Below are positions 32,970 to 41,940 of a DNA stretch of 43,290 nucleotides, piece by piece. The stretch is from Bryobacterales bacterium. GTDB lineage: Bacteria > Acidobacteriota > Terriglobia > Bryobacterales > Bryobacteraceae. The first letter of the stretch is position 1. The number at the start of each line of letters is the position of its first letter. The stretch lies in assembly GCA_003164035.1 (NCBI GenBank), contig PLRS01000029.1:1-43290 (forward strand), in the 5' to 3' direction. The notes beneath the pieces are model-generated. The model was given only the letters and a program-made list of their open reading frames with translations. It was not told the origin of the DNA and ran no database searches. The translations under genes and the position numbers were made by a program.

Positions 32970-33976
32970 AGCAGTCCCTCGGTTTCGTCGAACCCCAGCG
33001 CCAGGTTCATGTTCTGAACGGCTTGGCCGGCTGCGCCTTTTACCAGGTTATCGATCGCGCTCACTACCACCGCCCGCCCGGTCCTGGAGTCGAAGGTGAC
33101 GCCGATGTCGCAGAAGTTGGTACGCGCCACGGCGCGCAGGTCGGGTACGCGGCCCGGCTGATAGAGGCGGACGAAATGCTCCCCGGCATAGCGTTTCTCG
33201 TAGATGGCGAGCAGTTGTTCCGCGTCGGCTACCCCGCGCGCGCGGAAGTAGACCGTTTCCAGGATGCCGCGGTGAAGCGGCAGCAACTGGGCCGTGAAGC
33301 TGAACTCGCCTTCTTCCAGCCCGGAAGTGCGCAGCACCTCCGGCACATGGCGATGATTCAGAATCGAGTACGCCGAAAAATTCTCCGTCACCTCGCAGAA
33401 CGTGTTCTTGGGCGTAGGCTTGTTTCCAGCGCCGCTGACGCCGCTTTTGGCGTCGCACACGATACCCGCGCCCCGGTCCACCACCCCAGCTTCCAGCAGC
33501 GGACGGATGGCCAGGTTCGCGGCCGTGGGGTAGCAACCCGGATTGGCGATCAGCCGCGCACCCCGGACGTGCTCGCGGCAGAATTCCGGCAGTCCGTATG
33601 CGGCCTCCGCCAACAGCGCCGGCTGCGTATGCTCGGCCTTGTACCAGGTCCGATAGTTTTCCGGCGTGCCCAGCCGGAACGCCCCGCTCAAGTCGATAAC
33701 CCGCGCCCCGGCTTCGAGCATGGCTGGCGCCAGTTGCATGGAAACCTCGGGAGGGGTGGCCAGAAAAACCAGGGACAGTCCCCTCTTCCCAACCGCAGCC
33801 GGGTCGCAAGCCATCCGCTCGGCACCGGCCGCGCCTCCCCGGATCGCCTCACCACCCCCGGCATCCTCGCGGTGCTCCAACAAAACTGGCGTCGCCCTCC
33901 CGTGGCGCCCCAGAATCCGCACCAGCTCCGCGCCGCTATAGCCCCGATATCCGACCACACCAACTGAAATGCTCAT
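32966..33976 (-). CDS. argC: N-acetyl-gamma-glutamyl-phosphate reductase
   Basis: 336 residues. NADP-binding start VGVVGYRGYSGAELVRIL, active-site cysteine in NPGCYPTAANL, and SGVSGAGNKPTPKNTFCEV as in the family. Third step of arginine synthesis, cytosolic. It leads the operon. There is no ribosome-binding site before the ATG; an AT-rich stretch with two ArgR-like boxes ends 2 bases before it, so the mRNA may be leaderless. Operon order argC-argB-argA with 4-base overlaps implies one polycistronic message. Confidence 0.93.
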   Translation of the reverse strand: MSISVGVVGYRGYSGAELVRILGRHGRATPVLLEHREDAGGGEAIRGGAAGAERMACDPAAVGKRGLSLVFLATPPEVSMQLAPAMLEAGARVIDLSGAFRLGTPENYRTWYKAEHTQPALLAEAAYGLPEFCREHVRGARLIANPGCYPTAANLAIRPLLEAGVVDRGAGIVCDAKSGVSGAGNKPTPKNTFCEVTENFSAYSILNHRHVPEVLRTSGLEEGEFSFTAQLLPLHRGILETVYFRARGVADAEQLLAIYEKRYAGEHFVRLYQPGRVPDLRAVARTNFCDIGVTFDSRTGRAVVVSAIDNLVKGAAGQAVQNMNLALGFDETEGLL

Positions 33977-33978
33977 TT

Positions 33979-34012
33979 TGTGTAATTATTCTCTACAATG
34001 AATAAATATACC
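33979..34012 (-). promoter_or_regulatory. Two ArgR-like boxes before argC
   Basis: On the minus strand, GGTATATTTATTCA (34012-33999) and AGAATAATTACACA (33992-33979) fit the TGAAT-WWWW-ATTCA pattern at about 3+5 and 4+3 of the half-site positions, each with an all-AT centre. Their centres are 20 bases apart, as for paired ARG boxes. A possible -10 (AATAAT) lies inside the second box. No argR gene is in the window. Confidence 0.5.
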
Positions 34013-34048
34013 ATGACCGCTCCCGAGCCAGTCCTGGACGCAGCGAAT

Positions 34049-34100
34049 TGTGCATTCTTGTGCATGGCAGGGGAGATGACCAACCCTCGCGAGTGTGCAT
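34049..34100 (+). repeat. Three TGTGCAT direct repeats
   Basis: TGTGCAT occurs at 34049-34055, 34059-34065 and 34094-34100. The first two are exactly one helical turn apart (10 bases, TTGTGCAT twice). They lie between the divergent argC and SH3-like genes, so they may be an operator for either gene. Confidence 0.5.
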
Positions 34101-34197
34101 AAGTTTGTTTACAAGTTACTGGTTCTTAACGCTTTTTTCATATCTTCAGATAACTGGAGCTGAATGTCCGATCTGTGATAAGGGTTGACTCATCGGC

Positions 34198-34755
34198 ATG
34201 CAGCTTTTTCCGGCTCATTCTTCCCGTGTTGCCCTTACGCAGCGGACTTCACTGGCAGCGCTAACGGTGATTAGCGCGCTCGGTACCTTCTTCGTTTTGA
34301 ACCAGATGCAATCCGCGGACTTGGCCGAAGCATTGCCGCCCCGTGCGGCGCCTTCTCGACCATTACCAGCCGAAGCCGCCACCGATGCGACGGTGGAACC
34401 AGCCCCCGCCGAAGAGGTGAAACCCGTCGCCGTTTCAGGCCTTTCCGCTGAGCCATTCCCAGCCAAACCATCCCCCCCAACCGAACCGCTCGAAGCTACG
34501 CCCCGGTTGCGACCCAAAGGCCCGGTGGCATTGATCGCCGAGGACGACTCCAGCCTGCAGCGGATGATCGCGGACCCCAAGACCCTGCCGCGGTTGATCC
34601 GCGACGGCCGCCTTTTCAGCGCCAGCCCGGGCACCAAGGTCGAAATCCTGGAACGGCGAGGCGGTCTGGTTCATGTTCGCCTGCTCGAAGGCGCCACCGC
34701 GGACCGTTCCGGCTGGGTGATCCGGAGCGCCGTTTGGAATCCCGCCCGGCGCTAA
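34198..34755 (+). CDS. Membrane-anchored protein with SH3-like domain
   Basis: 185 residues. One hydrophobic helix (about 18-37, LAALTVISALGTFFVLNQMQ) leads to a proline/alanine/glutamate-rich linker (about 45-105) and a C-terminal bacterial-SH3-like domain (about 125-183: GTKVEILERRGGLVHVRLLE, ending in SGWVIRSAVW). Bacterial SH3 domains bind peptidoglycan or proteins in the periplasm. No catalytic domain. No clear ribosome-binding site; an AAGGG lies about 20 bases upstream. Confidence 0.7.
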   Translation: MQLFPAHSSRVALTQRTSLAALTVISALGTFFVLNQMQSADLAEALPPRAAPSRPLPAEAATDATVEPAPAEEVKPVAVSGLSAEPFPAKPSPPTEPLEATPRLRPKGPVALIAEDDSSLQRMIADPKTLPRLIRDGRLFSASPGTKVEILERRGGLVHVRLLEGATADRSGWVIRSAVWNPARR

Positions 34756-34790
34756 ATTAGTTTTCGCAAGGGGCGGATTTTGCATAAATA

Positions 34791-34915
34791 GTGGGGCGGA
34801 CCCCCTGGTCCGCGCGGGTCCCCCCGGACCCGCTCTACTCCAGAAGAATCAAGCGTTTTGCCACCTGCAACAAGCCGGCCGGGGGGCCGGCTGCGGACCA
34901 GGGGGTCCGCCCCAC
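34791..34915. repeat. Hairpin cassette array with 23-bp perfect arms
   Basis: The outer arms 34791-34813 and 34893-34915 are exactly complementary over 23 bases (GTGGGGCGGACC...). Inside, GCGGGTCC/GGACCCGC and AGCCGGCC/GGCCGGCT form further hairpins. The inner stem of each arm (GCGGACC.../GGTCCGC) is itself palindromic. It sits in the 301-base gap between the SH3-like and YncE-like genes and shares the outer GTGGGGC with the array at 27635. No gene is seen in this gap. Confidence 0.8.
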
Positions 34916-35056
34916 CGTTGAAATGCGCCCAACACCTGGCGGGAATGCACCGGATTCATTTGAGAAACTCGGATAGGCTGTGGCACTCACTGGATGGAGC
35001 CACGCGGAAACCGTCGGGTTGCGTCCGGACATCCCGCTCCAAAGGAGCCTGCGGTA

Positions 35057-37984
35057 ATGACAAGGGTAGCCCATAATCTCTTCGCGTTTTCAGTTGGCCT
35101 GACGCTCGCGTTGGCCATGTCGGGCGCGCCGGCCCAAGCGCAGCCCAATATCCAGTTCCTGCCCAACATGGGCCAACGAATTACGCCGCTGGCGCCCCAG
35201 GATTCCCGGTTCGAGCCGATGAACCCCGGCCTGGCCGACAATCCGGATTGGCTGGCCGGGCAAGCAGTCTCGACCGTCGTCAGTCCGGATCATAAAACCC
35301 TGCTGGCTCTAACCAGCGGGTACAACCGCGTCTTCAACACCAACAACCCACCTCCGCTATGGTCCGTCGCGGACTCGAACGAGTACGTGTTCCTCTACGA
35401 CATTTCGTCGGGCACGCCGCTCAAAAAGCAAGTCGTCCAGATCGTCCCAAACACCTACAACGGGATTGTCTTCGATCCATCCGGCGCGGCCTTCTATGTG
35501 GCCGGCGGCCCCAGCGACAATATCCACATCGTTTCCCGGAGCTCCAGCGGAATCTGGGGGGAGCAACCCGGAACGGCGCTCGCCTTGGGCCACAGCGCCG
35601 GCAATGGCATTGGCGTGCTGCCTTGTGCCGCCGGCCTGGCTATTTCGAGCGATGGTCGGACGCTGGTGGTGGCGAATTACTACAACGACTCGATGACCGT
35701 GTTCACCGGAGGCCTCGGCAACTGGTCAAAGGTGACCGAACTCGACCTCCGGCCCGGCAAGAGCGACCCGTCGCAGGCGGGCACGCCGGGCGGCGAATAT
35801 CCGTTTTGGGTGGTTTTGAAGGGAAACGGATCGAGTGCGACGGCATACGTATCGAGCGTTCGCGACCGCGAGATCGTGGTAGTGAAGCTGGTCGGACCAC
35901 CGGAACTATTCAATCCGGGGAGCCCGACGGTAACGGCCCGGATCCCAGTCAAAGGCCAACCCAACAAGATGACGTTGAACGCGGCCCAGTCGCTGCTGTA
36001 TGTCGTTGAAGACCAGTCGGATACGGTTGACGTAATCGACACCACGGCCAACCGGATACTCGAAACCATCCCCGTAATCGCTCCCGCGACGGCGGTGCCT
36101 TCCTCGCTGGCGCAGTATACGGGTGCGAACCCCAACAGCGTGACGCTTTCACCGGATGAGACACAACTTTACGTGACCGATGGCAACCTGAATTGCATCG
36201 CGGTGGTGGCGCTAAGCGGAACCAACCGCGGCGATCAGGTAGTTGGTCTGATTCCGACCGGTTGGTACCCGAATTCGGTGAGCTTCAACGCCGATGGCAG
36301 CTCGGTATACGTGGTCAATGGGAAGTCGCCGACAGGCCCGAATACGGGCTTCTGTTATGGAGGCTACGGGCCGCCGGGATCGAAAAATTGCATGGCGTCG
36401 AATCAATATAATCCGCAGTTGACCAAAGCCGGCTTCCAGAGCTTCCCGCGCCCCACCGCGGCGCAACTGGCGAAGTTGACGGCGCGGGTAGCCATGAACG
36501 ACCGGTTCTCCAGCACGGAGAGCGACAGCGACGCCGCCGTGATGGCGGCCGTGCGCCAGGGCGTTCAGCACGTGATTTTCATCATCAAGGAAAACAGGAC
36601 TTACGACCAGATCCTGGGGGACCTCGAAATCGGCAATGGCGATCCCGATTTGACCGAGTTTGGACAGGCGGTCACGCCGAATCAGCATAATCTGGCGCTG
36701 ACATTCGTCACGCTCGATAACTTCCAGGACACCGCCGAAGTCAGCTATGACGGCTGGCTGTGGACCACTTCGGCTCGCGCTCCCGACGTGGTGGAACGCC
36801 AATTCCCGGTGGCCTACGCGTCACGGGGCACCAGCCTCGATTCCGAGGGCCTGAATCGCAATGTGAACGTTGCCTATCCGACCGTCGCTCAGCGCCGGGC
36901 CGCCGACCCCCTGACATCGGCCGACCCGGACCTGTTACCCGGGCAGACCGACGTGGCGGCGCCGGATGGACCGGACAATCAAGTGAATACCGGCTATTTG
37001 TGGGATTCCGCGCTGCGGGCGAATCTCACGGTTCGGAACTACGGTTTCTTCGTGGACGTGACCCGCTATTCCGCGCCGCCCCTCATACCCCTGGTGCGCA
37101 ACCCGGCCTCGAGCGGCACCATCGTGGCTTTCCCTTCGAATGTTTCCCTCGCCCCGCTCACCGATCCGTTCTTCCGCGGCTTCGACAACGCCCTGCCGGA
37201 TTATTACCGTTACGCGGAGTGGGCGCGAGAGTTCGACGCCAACTACGCCAATGGCGGCCTGCCCGCGTTGAGCCTGATTCGCCTGATGCACGATCACACC
37301 GGAAGCTACTCAACCGCGATCGACGGCGTGAATACTCCGGAGTTGCAGGTGGCCGATAACGACTATGCGGTCGGCCTGCTGATACAGAAAGTCGCAAATA
37401 GCGCGTACGCGAACAACACTCTCATTTTTGTAATTGAAGACGACTCGCAGGATGGCGGCGACCACGTCGATTCCCACCGCAGTATCGCCTTCGTGGCGGG
37501 TGCCTACGTGAAGCAAGGCGCGCTGGTCTCCACCCAGTACAATACCATCGACTTCATGCGCACCATGGAAGAGGTTCTGGGCCTCCCGCCGATGAACCTC
37601 AACGACGCGCTCGCCAGGCCCATGGCCGACATCTTCAACACGACGCCGAGCCCGTGGAGCTTCACAGCTACTCCCCCGGCGATCCTTTACAATAATACGC
37701 AACTGCCGCTGCCTTCCAGGCCGGCCGGCCTGTTCGTGCCAAAGCCGGCGCACGACGCCAAGTACTGGGCCCGCGCGTCGAAGGATATGGACTTCACGGA
37801 CGCGGATCGTGTCGATTCCGACGACTTCAACCTGGTTCTCTGGAAAGGGATCATGGGCCACAAACCGTATCCCGCCGCCCCGACCGGAACGGACCTGCGC
37901 CGGAACCGGGAACAGCTTCTCGCGCGCTACCGGCGGTCGCTAAAGCAAAAAGCGGCACAGTCCCCGAAGACGGGGGCGAACTGA
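35057..37984 (+). CDS. YncE-type propeller fused to a phosphoesterase
   Basis: 975 residues from the ATG at 35057, with AGGAG about 10 bases upstream; the open frame back to 34994 is not needed. Signal peptide LFAFSVGLTLALAMSGAPAQ. Residues about 60-450 form a YncE/lactonase-like beta-propeller (repeats such as TLNAAQSLLYVVEDQSDTVD and TLSPDETQLYVTDGNLNCIA). From about 510 a phosphoesterase domain of the acid phosphatase / phospholipase C type begins with HVIFIIKENRTYDQILGDLE, and ends with FVIEDDSQDGGDHVDSHRSI, which holds the metal-binding acidic and His residues. Known as a bifunctional YncE/alkaline-phosphatase-family protein; natural substrate unknown. Secreted. Confidence 0.9.
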   Translation: MTRVAHNLFAFSVGLTLALAMSGAPAQAQPNIQFLPNMGQRITPLAPQDSRFEPMNPGLADNPDWLAGQAVSTVVSPDHKTLLALTSGYNRVFNTNNPPPLWSVADSNEYVFLYDISSGTPLKKQVVQIVPNTYNGIVFDPSGAAFYVAGGPSDNIHIVSRSSSGIWGEQPGTALALGHSAGNGIGVLPCAAGLAISSDGRTLVVANYYNDSMTVFTGGLGNWSKVTELDLRPGKSDPSQAGTPGGEYPFWVVLKGNGSSATAYVSSVRDREIVVVKLVGPPELFNPGSPTVTARIPVKGQPNKMTLNAAQSLLYVVEDQSDTVDVIDTTANRILETIPVIAPATAVPSSLAQYTGANPNSVTLSPDETQLYVTDGNLNCIAVVALSGTNRGDQVVGLIPTGWYPNSVSFNADGSSVYVVNGKSPTGPNTGFCYGGYGPPGSKNCMASNQYNPQLTKAGFQSFPRPTAAQLAKLTARVAMNDRFSSTESDSDAAVMAAVRQGVQHVIFIIKENRTYDQILGDLEIGNGDPDLTEFGQAVTPNQHNLALTFVTLDNFQDTAEVSYDGWLWTTSARAPDVVERQFPVAYASRGTSLDSEGLNRNVNVAYPTVAQRRAADPLTSADPDLLPGQTDVAAPDGPDNQVNTGYLWDSALRANLTVRNYGFFVDVTRYSAPPLIPLVRNPASSGTIVAFPSNVSLAPLTDPFFRGFDNALPDYYRYAEWAREFDANYANGGLPALSLIRLMHDHTGSYSTAIDGVNTPELQVADNDYAVGLLIQKVANSAYANNTLIFVIEDDSQDGGDHVDSHRSIAFVAGAYVKQGALVSTQYNTIDFMRTMEEVLGLPPMNLNDALARPMADIFNTTPSPWSFTATPPAILYNNTQLPLPSRPAGLFVPKPAHDAKYWARASKDMDFTDADRVDSDDFNLVLWKGIMGHKPYPAAPTGTDLRRNREQLLARYRRSLKQKAAQSPKTGAN

Positions 37985-38020
37985 GCGCGGGCCTGTCCGG
38001 CATGAGCCCGGACCGATCTG

Positions 38021-38671
38021 CTAACCCCATACATAGAACAGAACCATCAGTAAAAGCCACACCACGTCCAGAAAGTGCCAGAAAACGGCGGTGATGTCGA
38101 TGGCCGTCCGCTTGGCCGGCCCCAGGCGCAATCGCAGCGCCTGGATATCGACATAGACCATCGCGCCCATGCCTCCCGCCAGATGAAGCGCGTGGGTGGC
38201 CGTGAGTACGTAAAAGAACGCGCTGGCGGGGTTGCTGGCCACGTAAATCCCTTGGCGGCGCAACTGTTCCCAGGCGAAGAACTGGCCCAACAGAAACACG
38301 CCGCCCAGCGCCGTAGCCAGGGTCCACCAAAAATTGAAGCGGCCGCGGTCGCCGGTTCGCAGCGCATAACGGCCGCGATCGAGCACCAGGCTGGAGGCCA
38401 CCAAAATAAGCGTATTTACCCAAAGAATCTGCGGTTTGCGAATGCCGACCCAGTCGTCGGAGACGCCGCGCCGGGCCAGAAACGCGCCCGCCAGGGAGAC
38501 AAAGACAATGCTGGTGGCGACCAGGCCGATGAATAGGCCCCAGAAAGACGCGCGGCGGTCGGCGCCGCGGCCGTTCGGCTCCCCCCCGCCGTTATCCCCT
38601 CCCCATCCCCGGTTCTCGGGCGGCACCGGCGGCGGACCCTGCACCGCACCGGGTGTGAGAGATCCAGGCAT
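38021..38671 (-). CDS. Cytochrome c oxidase subunit III
   Basis: 216 residues. A glycine/proline-rich N-terminal tail of about 40 residues is followed by five membrane helices, as in short-form subunit III (CtaE/CoxC). ATHALHLAGGMGAMVYV and the end FWHFLDVVWLLLMVLFYVWG are typical. It is part of a heme-copper oxidase in the cytoplasmic membrane. Subunits I and II are not in the window, so this copy is either an outlier of the oxidase operon or that operon is elsewhere. It follows the ferredoxin gene by 44 bases. Confidence 0.9.
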   Translation of the reverse strand: MPGSLTPGAVQGPPPVPPENRGWGGDNGGGEPNGRGADRRASFWGLFIGLVATSIVFVSLAGAFLARRGVSDDWVGIRKPQILWVNTLILVASSLVLDRGRYALRTGDRGRFNFWWTLATALGGVFLLGQFFAWEQLRRQGIYVASNPASAFFYVLTATHALHLAGGMGAMVYVDIQALRLRLGPAKRTAIDITAVFWHFLDVVWLLLMVLFYVWG

Positions 38672-38715
38672 ACTTCTAGAATCGCACCGCGGCGCAGACT
38701 GGATCGGGCACTCGG

Positions 38716-38976
38716 TTACTTCTTGTAATAAGCGGCGTTACGCTCGGTGAAGCTGTTCCACTTCTCCGGCAGGTCGTCGAGGGCGAAAATTGCGGAAACC
38801 GGACAAACCGGAACGCAAGCGCCGCAGTCGATGCACTCCACCGGATCGATATACAGCAATTCCTCGCTACCGTAATTCGGTTCGTCCTTCTTCGGGTGGA
38901 TACAATCCACCGGACAGGCGTCGACACAGGCGGTATCCTTCGTTCCGATGCAGGGTTCTGCGATCACGTATGCCAT
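38716..38976 (-). CDS. 7Fe/8Fe ferredoxin
   Basis: 86 residues starting MAYVIAEPCIGTKDTACVDA. Cysteines 9, 17, 21 and 25 fit the N-terminal 3Fe-4S/4Fe-4S binding region and CIDCGACVPVCP the second 4Fe-4S cluster, as in the Thermus/Bacillus-type seven-iron ferredoxins. The C-terminal helix (EKWNSFTERNAAYYKK) is also typical. Small soluble electron carrier. The frame is open upstream to 39030, but the ATG at 38976 gives the family start. Confidence 0.92.
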   Translation of the reverse strand: MAYVIAEPCIGTKDTACVDACPVDCIHPKKDEPNYGSEELLYIDPVECIDCGACVPVCPVSAIFALDDLPEKWNSFTERNAAYYKK

Positions 38977-39075
38977 GCGGTTATTTCCCCAGGTTCTAAA
39001 GATGTACCACACCCGGTACGGAAAACACAATTCTCCGTTGCTAAAAGGCGCTTAAACCCCGCAGACTAGAGAAGA

Positions 39076-39966
39076 ATGCCATCCAAAGTGCGCAAGGTCG
39101 TTTTCCCGGCCGCGGGTTTGGGTACCCGGTTTCTGCCAGCTACCAAGGCTTCGCCCAAGGAGATGCTCCCGATCGTCGACAAGCCGATCATCCAATACGG
39201 GGTGGAAGAGGCGCTGCAATCCGGGATTCAGAACATCATCATCGTGACCGGCCGCGGCAAATCCGCCATCGAAGACCATTTCGACGTCAGTTTCGAGCTG
39301 GAAGATATGCTCGAAAAGCGCGGCAAAAAGGACCTGCTGGCGATTGTGCGTGGTATTTCCGACATGATCGACGTGGCCTACATCCGCCAGAAGGAGGCCC
39401 TGGGCCTGGGTCACGCCGTATTGCGCGCCAGGGAACTGGTGGGCGACGAGCCGTTTGCGGTGGTGCTGGCCGACGACGTGATCGAAGCCGACACCCCTTG
39501 CCTGAAGCAATTGCTGGATGTCTACAACTTCTTCAATGCGCCGGTTCTGGCCGTGATGGAAGTGTCGCCCGAGGAGATTTCCTCCTACGGCGCGATTGCC
39601 GCCGAGCCGGTCAGCCACAGCGGCGCCACCGGCCAGGTCTACCGCATTCACGACCTGATAGAGAAGCCCAAGGCGAGCGAAGCGCCCTCCAATCTGGCCA
39701 TCATCGGCCGTTACGTGCTGACACCCGAGATTTTCGACTCGCTCACCAGCATCAAGCCCGGCTCGGGCGGCGAAATCCAGCTCACCGACGCCCTTCGTCA
39801 TCTGCTCCACAGCCGCCCCATCTACGCCTGCAAGTTCCAAGGCACCCGCTACGACGCCGGCGACCGCCTGGGCTTCTTGAAAGCCACCGTGGAATACGCC
39901 CTGCGCCGCAAGGATTTGGGAGGGCCGTTCCGGGAGTATTTGAAAGGGCTGAAATTGGGCGAGTAG
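39076..39966 (+). CDS. galU: UTP--glucose-1-phosphate uridylyltransferase
   Basis: 296 residues with the nucleotidyltransferase signature VFPAAGLGTRFLPATKASPK at the start, the EMLPIVDKPIIQYGVEEA segment, DDVIEA for metal binding, and EKPKASEAPSNLAIIGRYVL. Makes UDP-glucose from UTP and glucose-1-phosphate for exopolysaccharide, lipopolysaccharide and trehalose. Cytosolic. Full length. AGAGAAG lies directly before the ATG. Confidence 0.96.
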   Translation: MPSKVRKVVFPAAGLGTRFLPATKASPKEMLPIVDKPIIQYGVEEALQSGIQNIIIVTGRGKSAIEDHFDVSFELEDMLEKRGKKDLLAIVRGISDMIDVAYIRQKEALGLGHAVLRARELVGDEPFAVVLADDVIEADTPCLKQLLDVYNFFNAPVLAVMEVSPEEISSYGAIAAEPVSHSGATGQVYRIHDLIEKPKASEAPSNLAIIGRYVLTPEIFDSLTSIKPGSGGEIQLTDALRHLLHSRPIYACKFQGTRYDAGDRLGFLKATVEYALRRKDLGGPFREYLKGLKLGE

Positions 39967-40078
39967 GCCGCCCTAGCTAGCTGACGAAAAACAGCGCGAT
40001 TTTTCCCGCTGCGCGAACGTGTCCTGGCCCACATCAGCTTGTAACGCAGCCGGACAAGCTCTCCCACCAGCCGGGTGT

Positions 40079-41350
40079 TCATTTTCGCGGCCGGATGACC
40101 TCTTGGTTGAGGTAGGGACGCAGCGCTTCGGGGATGATCACAGTGCCGTCTTTTTGCTGGTAGTTTTCGACGATGGCCACCCAAGTCCTGCCCACCGCCA
40201 GGCCGCTGCCGTTCAGGGTGTGCGCGAATTCGGATTTCTTGCCGCCGCGGCAGCGAATGGCCGCCCGCCGCGCCTGGAAAGCCTCGTAATTCGAACAGGA
40301 GGAAATCTCTTTGTAGCCGTTCTGGCCCGGCAGCCAGACTTCGATGTCGTAGGTCTTGGCTGCCGAAAATCCCATATCGCCGGTGGCTAACACGACCGTA
40401 CGAAACGGCAGCCCCAGGCGGCGCAGAATGTCCTCGGCGTCGGCGGTGAGCTTTTCCAGCTCGTCGTAGCTATCCTCAGGCCGGGTAAACTTCACCAGCT
40501 CGACCTTTTGAAACTGGTGGACGCGAATGATGCCGCGCACGTCGCGGCCGTAGGAACCGGCCTCGCTGCGGAAGCACGGGGTATAGGCGCAAAGCTTCAC
40601 CGGGAGCGCGTCGGCCTCCAGCGTTTCGCCCGAATAGATGTTGGTGACCGGAACTTCGGCGGTGGGAATCAGCCAGAAATCGGTGCCTTCGCACTTGAAC
40701 AGGTCTTCCTGGAACTTGGGCAACTGGCCGGTGCCGAACAGGCTTTTGGAATTCACCATGAAGGGTGGCAGCACCTCGGTGTAGCCGTGCTCGCGGGTAT
40801 GCACGTCGAGCATGAAATTAATGAGCGCGCGTTCCAGCTTGGCGCCCATGTCCCAGTAGAGGGCGAAGCGGGCGCCGGTGATTTTGGCGGCGCGCTCCAG
40901 GTCGAGGATGCCCAGTTCCGCGCCCAGGTCCCAATGCGCCTTGGGTGGGAAATCGAACTCGCGGGGTTGGCCCACGCGGCGCACCTCGACATTGGCGGAT
41001 TCGTCCTTCCCGACCGGCACGGATTCGTGGGGCAGGTTGGGAATGCCCTTCATGAGCTCGCCGAATTCGGCGTCGACGGCCTTGACTACCTCGTCGCCAT
41101 CGGCAATGCGGGCTTTCAGCTCGCGCACGCGGTCCTGGCGGTCGCCCGTGTCGGCGCCTTCGCGCCTCAGCTTGCCGATTTCGGCGCTCTCGGCATTCAC
41201 CTGGGCCTTGAGCTGTTCGGCTTCGGAGATGGCGGACCGGCGCCGCCGATCGAGCTCGCGAAACCGGTCGAGGCTGGGAACCGATGCCCGGGTCGCCAGG
41301 CGCGCGGCGACCTCATCGAAATGGCTTCGGAAATAGCTGAGATCGAGCAT
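40079..41350 (-). CDS. serS: Seryl-tRNA synthetase
   Basis: 423 residues, normal length. N-terminal coiled-coil arm (about 30-100: [20 protein letters not shown]) that grips the long variable arm of tRNA-Ser; class II catalytic core with motif 2 ([20 protein letters not shown]) and motif 3 near the end ([20 protein letters not shown]). Charges tRNA with serine in the cytosol. ATG at 41350 with AAAGGG just upstream. No T-box leader is seen. Confidence 0.97.
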   Translation of the reverse strand: MLDLSYFRSHFDEVAARLATRASVPSLDRFRELDRRRRSAISEAEQLKAQVNAESAEIGKLRREGADTGDRQDRVRELKARIADGDEVVKAVDAEFGELMKGIPNLPHESVPVGKDESANVEVRRVGQPREFDFPPKAHWDLGAELGILDLERAAKITGARFALYWDMGAKLERALINFMLDVHTREHGYTEVLPPFMVNSKSLFGTGQLPKFQEDLFKCEGTDFWLIPTAEVPVTNIYSGETLEADALPVKLCAYTPCFRSEAGSYGRDVRGIIRVHQFQKVELVKFTRPEDSYDELEKLTADAEDILRRLGLPFRTVVLATGDMGFSAAKTYDIEVWLPGQNGYKEISSCSNYEAFQARRAAIRCRGGKKSEFAHTLNGSGLAVGRTWVAIVENYQQKDGTVIIPEALRPYLNQEVIRPRK

Positions 41351-41653
41351 GTCCCTTTATGCTAGCGCAGGCCAGCCCGAAGCTTTACGGAAGGGCCGGA
41401 ATGGGACGGAATGGGGTGCTTAACCGCTTATGGGAAGTCCGCTCCCGGTAACCGCTCCCTGACAGTCGCGGCTCGGTAAGCAGCTGCAAACACGCGGTGC
41501 CCTAACGGAGACGCGACCGCGAGGGAGCGGATTTCCGCGCCTAAGCCGCCAAATTCCCATTTCGGCTAACCAGCCGCCGGAATGGGCCTGGGCCGCTACG
41601 CTTTCCAGTCCATGAATCTCCCGGTGCGGCGAGGAACTTAGGCCCGGGTGAGG
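41351..41653. other. 303-base gap: palindromic element and nothing else
   Basis: Between the start of serS and the end of the small zinc-ribbon-like gene. Most of it is the 132-bp element at 41416-41548. The rest is GC-rich with no reading frame or RNA gene that I can support. The serS promoter must lie in or near the element. Confidence 0.6.
41416..41548 (+). repeat. Full 132-bp palindromic element
   Basis: Begins GTGCTTAACC and ends GCGCCTAAGCC, with arms CGCTCCCTGACAGTCGCGGC and GCGACCGCGAGGGAGCGG around a centre containing CTGCAAAC. Aligned end to end with the minus-strand copy at 14466-14597; about equal length, with scattered mismatches in the right arm, so an older or independent copy. 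Confidence 0.88.
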
Positions 41654-41794
41654 TTATTCATCGTCATCCTCAACCGGAACGGGCTCGAGGTCTTCCGCCT
41701 CGAAAATCTGGTGGCAGTCGAGGCACTCCAGGTAATCGATGCCGTCCCGGCGGACGATAACTTTAGTACGGGTATGTTCGCAAGCGGTCTGCAT
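41654..41794 (-). CDS. Small zinc-ribbon-like protein
   Basis: 46 residues from the ATG at 41794 (an open frame back to 41851 adds a hydrophobic stretch unlike the rest). The pattern CEH...CLDC (Cys5, His7, Cys25, Cys28) could bind one zinc, and the tail is strongly acidic (EDLEPVPVEDDDE). Too short to name. It sits between serS and trmJ in many bases of clear non-coding sequence, and its composition is protein-like. Confidence 0.5.
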   Translation of the reverse strand: MQTACEHTRTKVIVRRDGIDYLECLDCHQIFEAEDLEPVPVEDDDE

Positions 41795-41940
41795 AACCAA
41801 AGCTTTGATGAGAATTATTCTAACCGGGTCCACGGCCATGTCAAGCCCCACGCTGGCGGAAATATACCCAGGCAGGGCTGGAACGGCCCTGAGTCGGATA
41901 GGATTGAAGTATCGTCACGGACTGGAAACAGCAACTGCGG

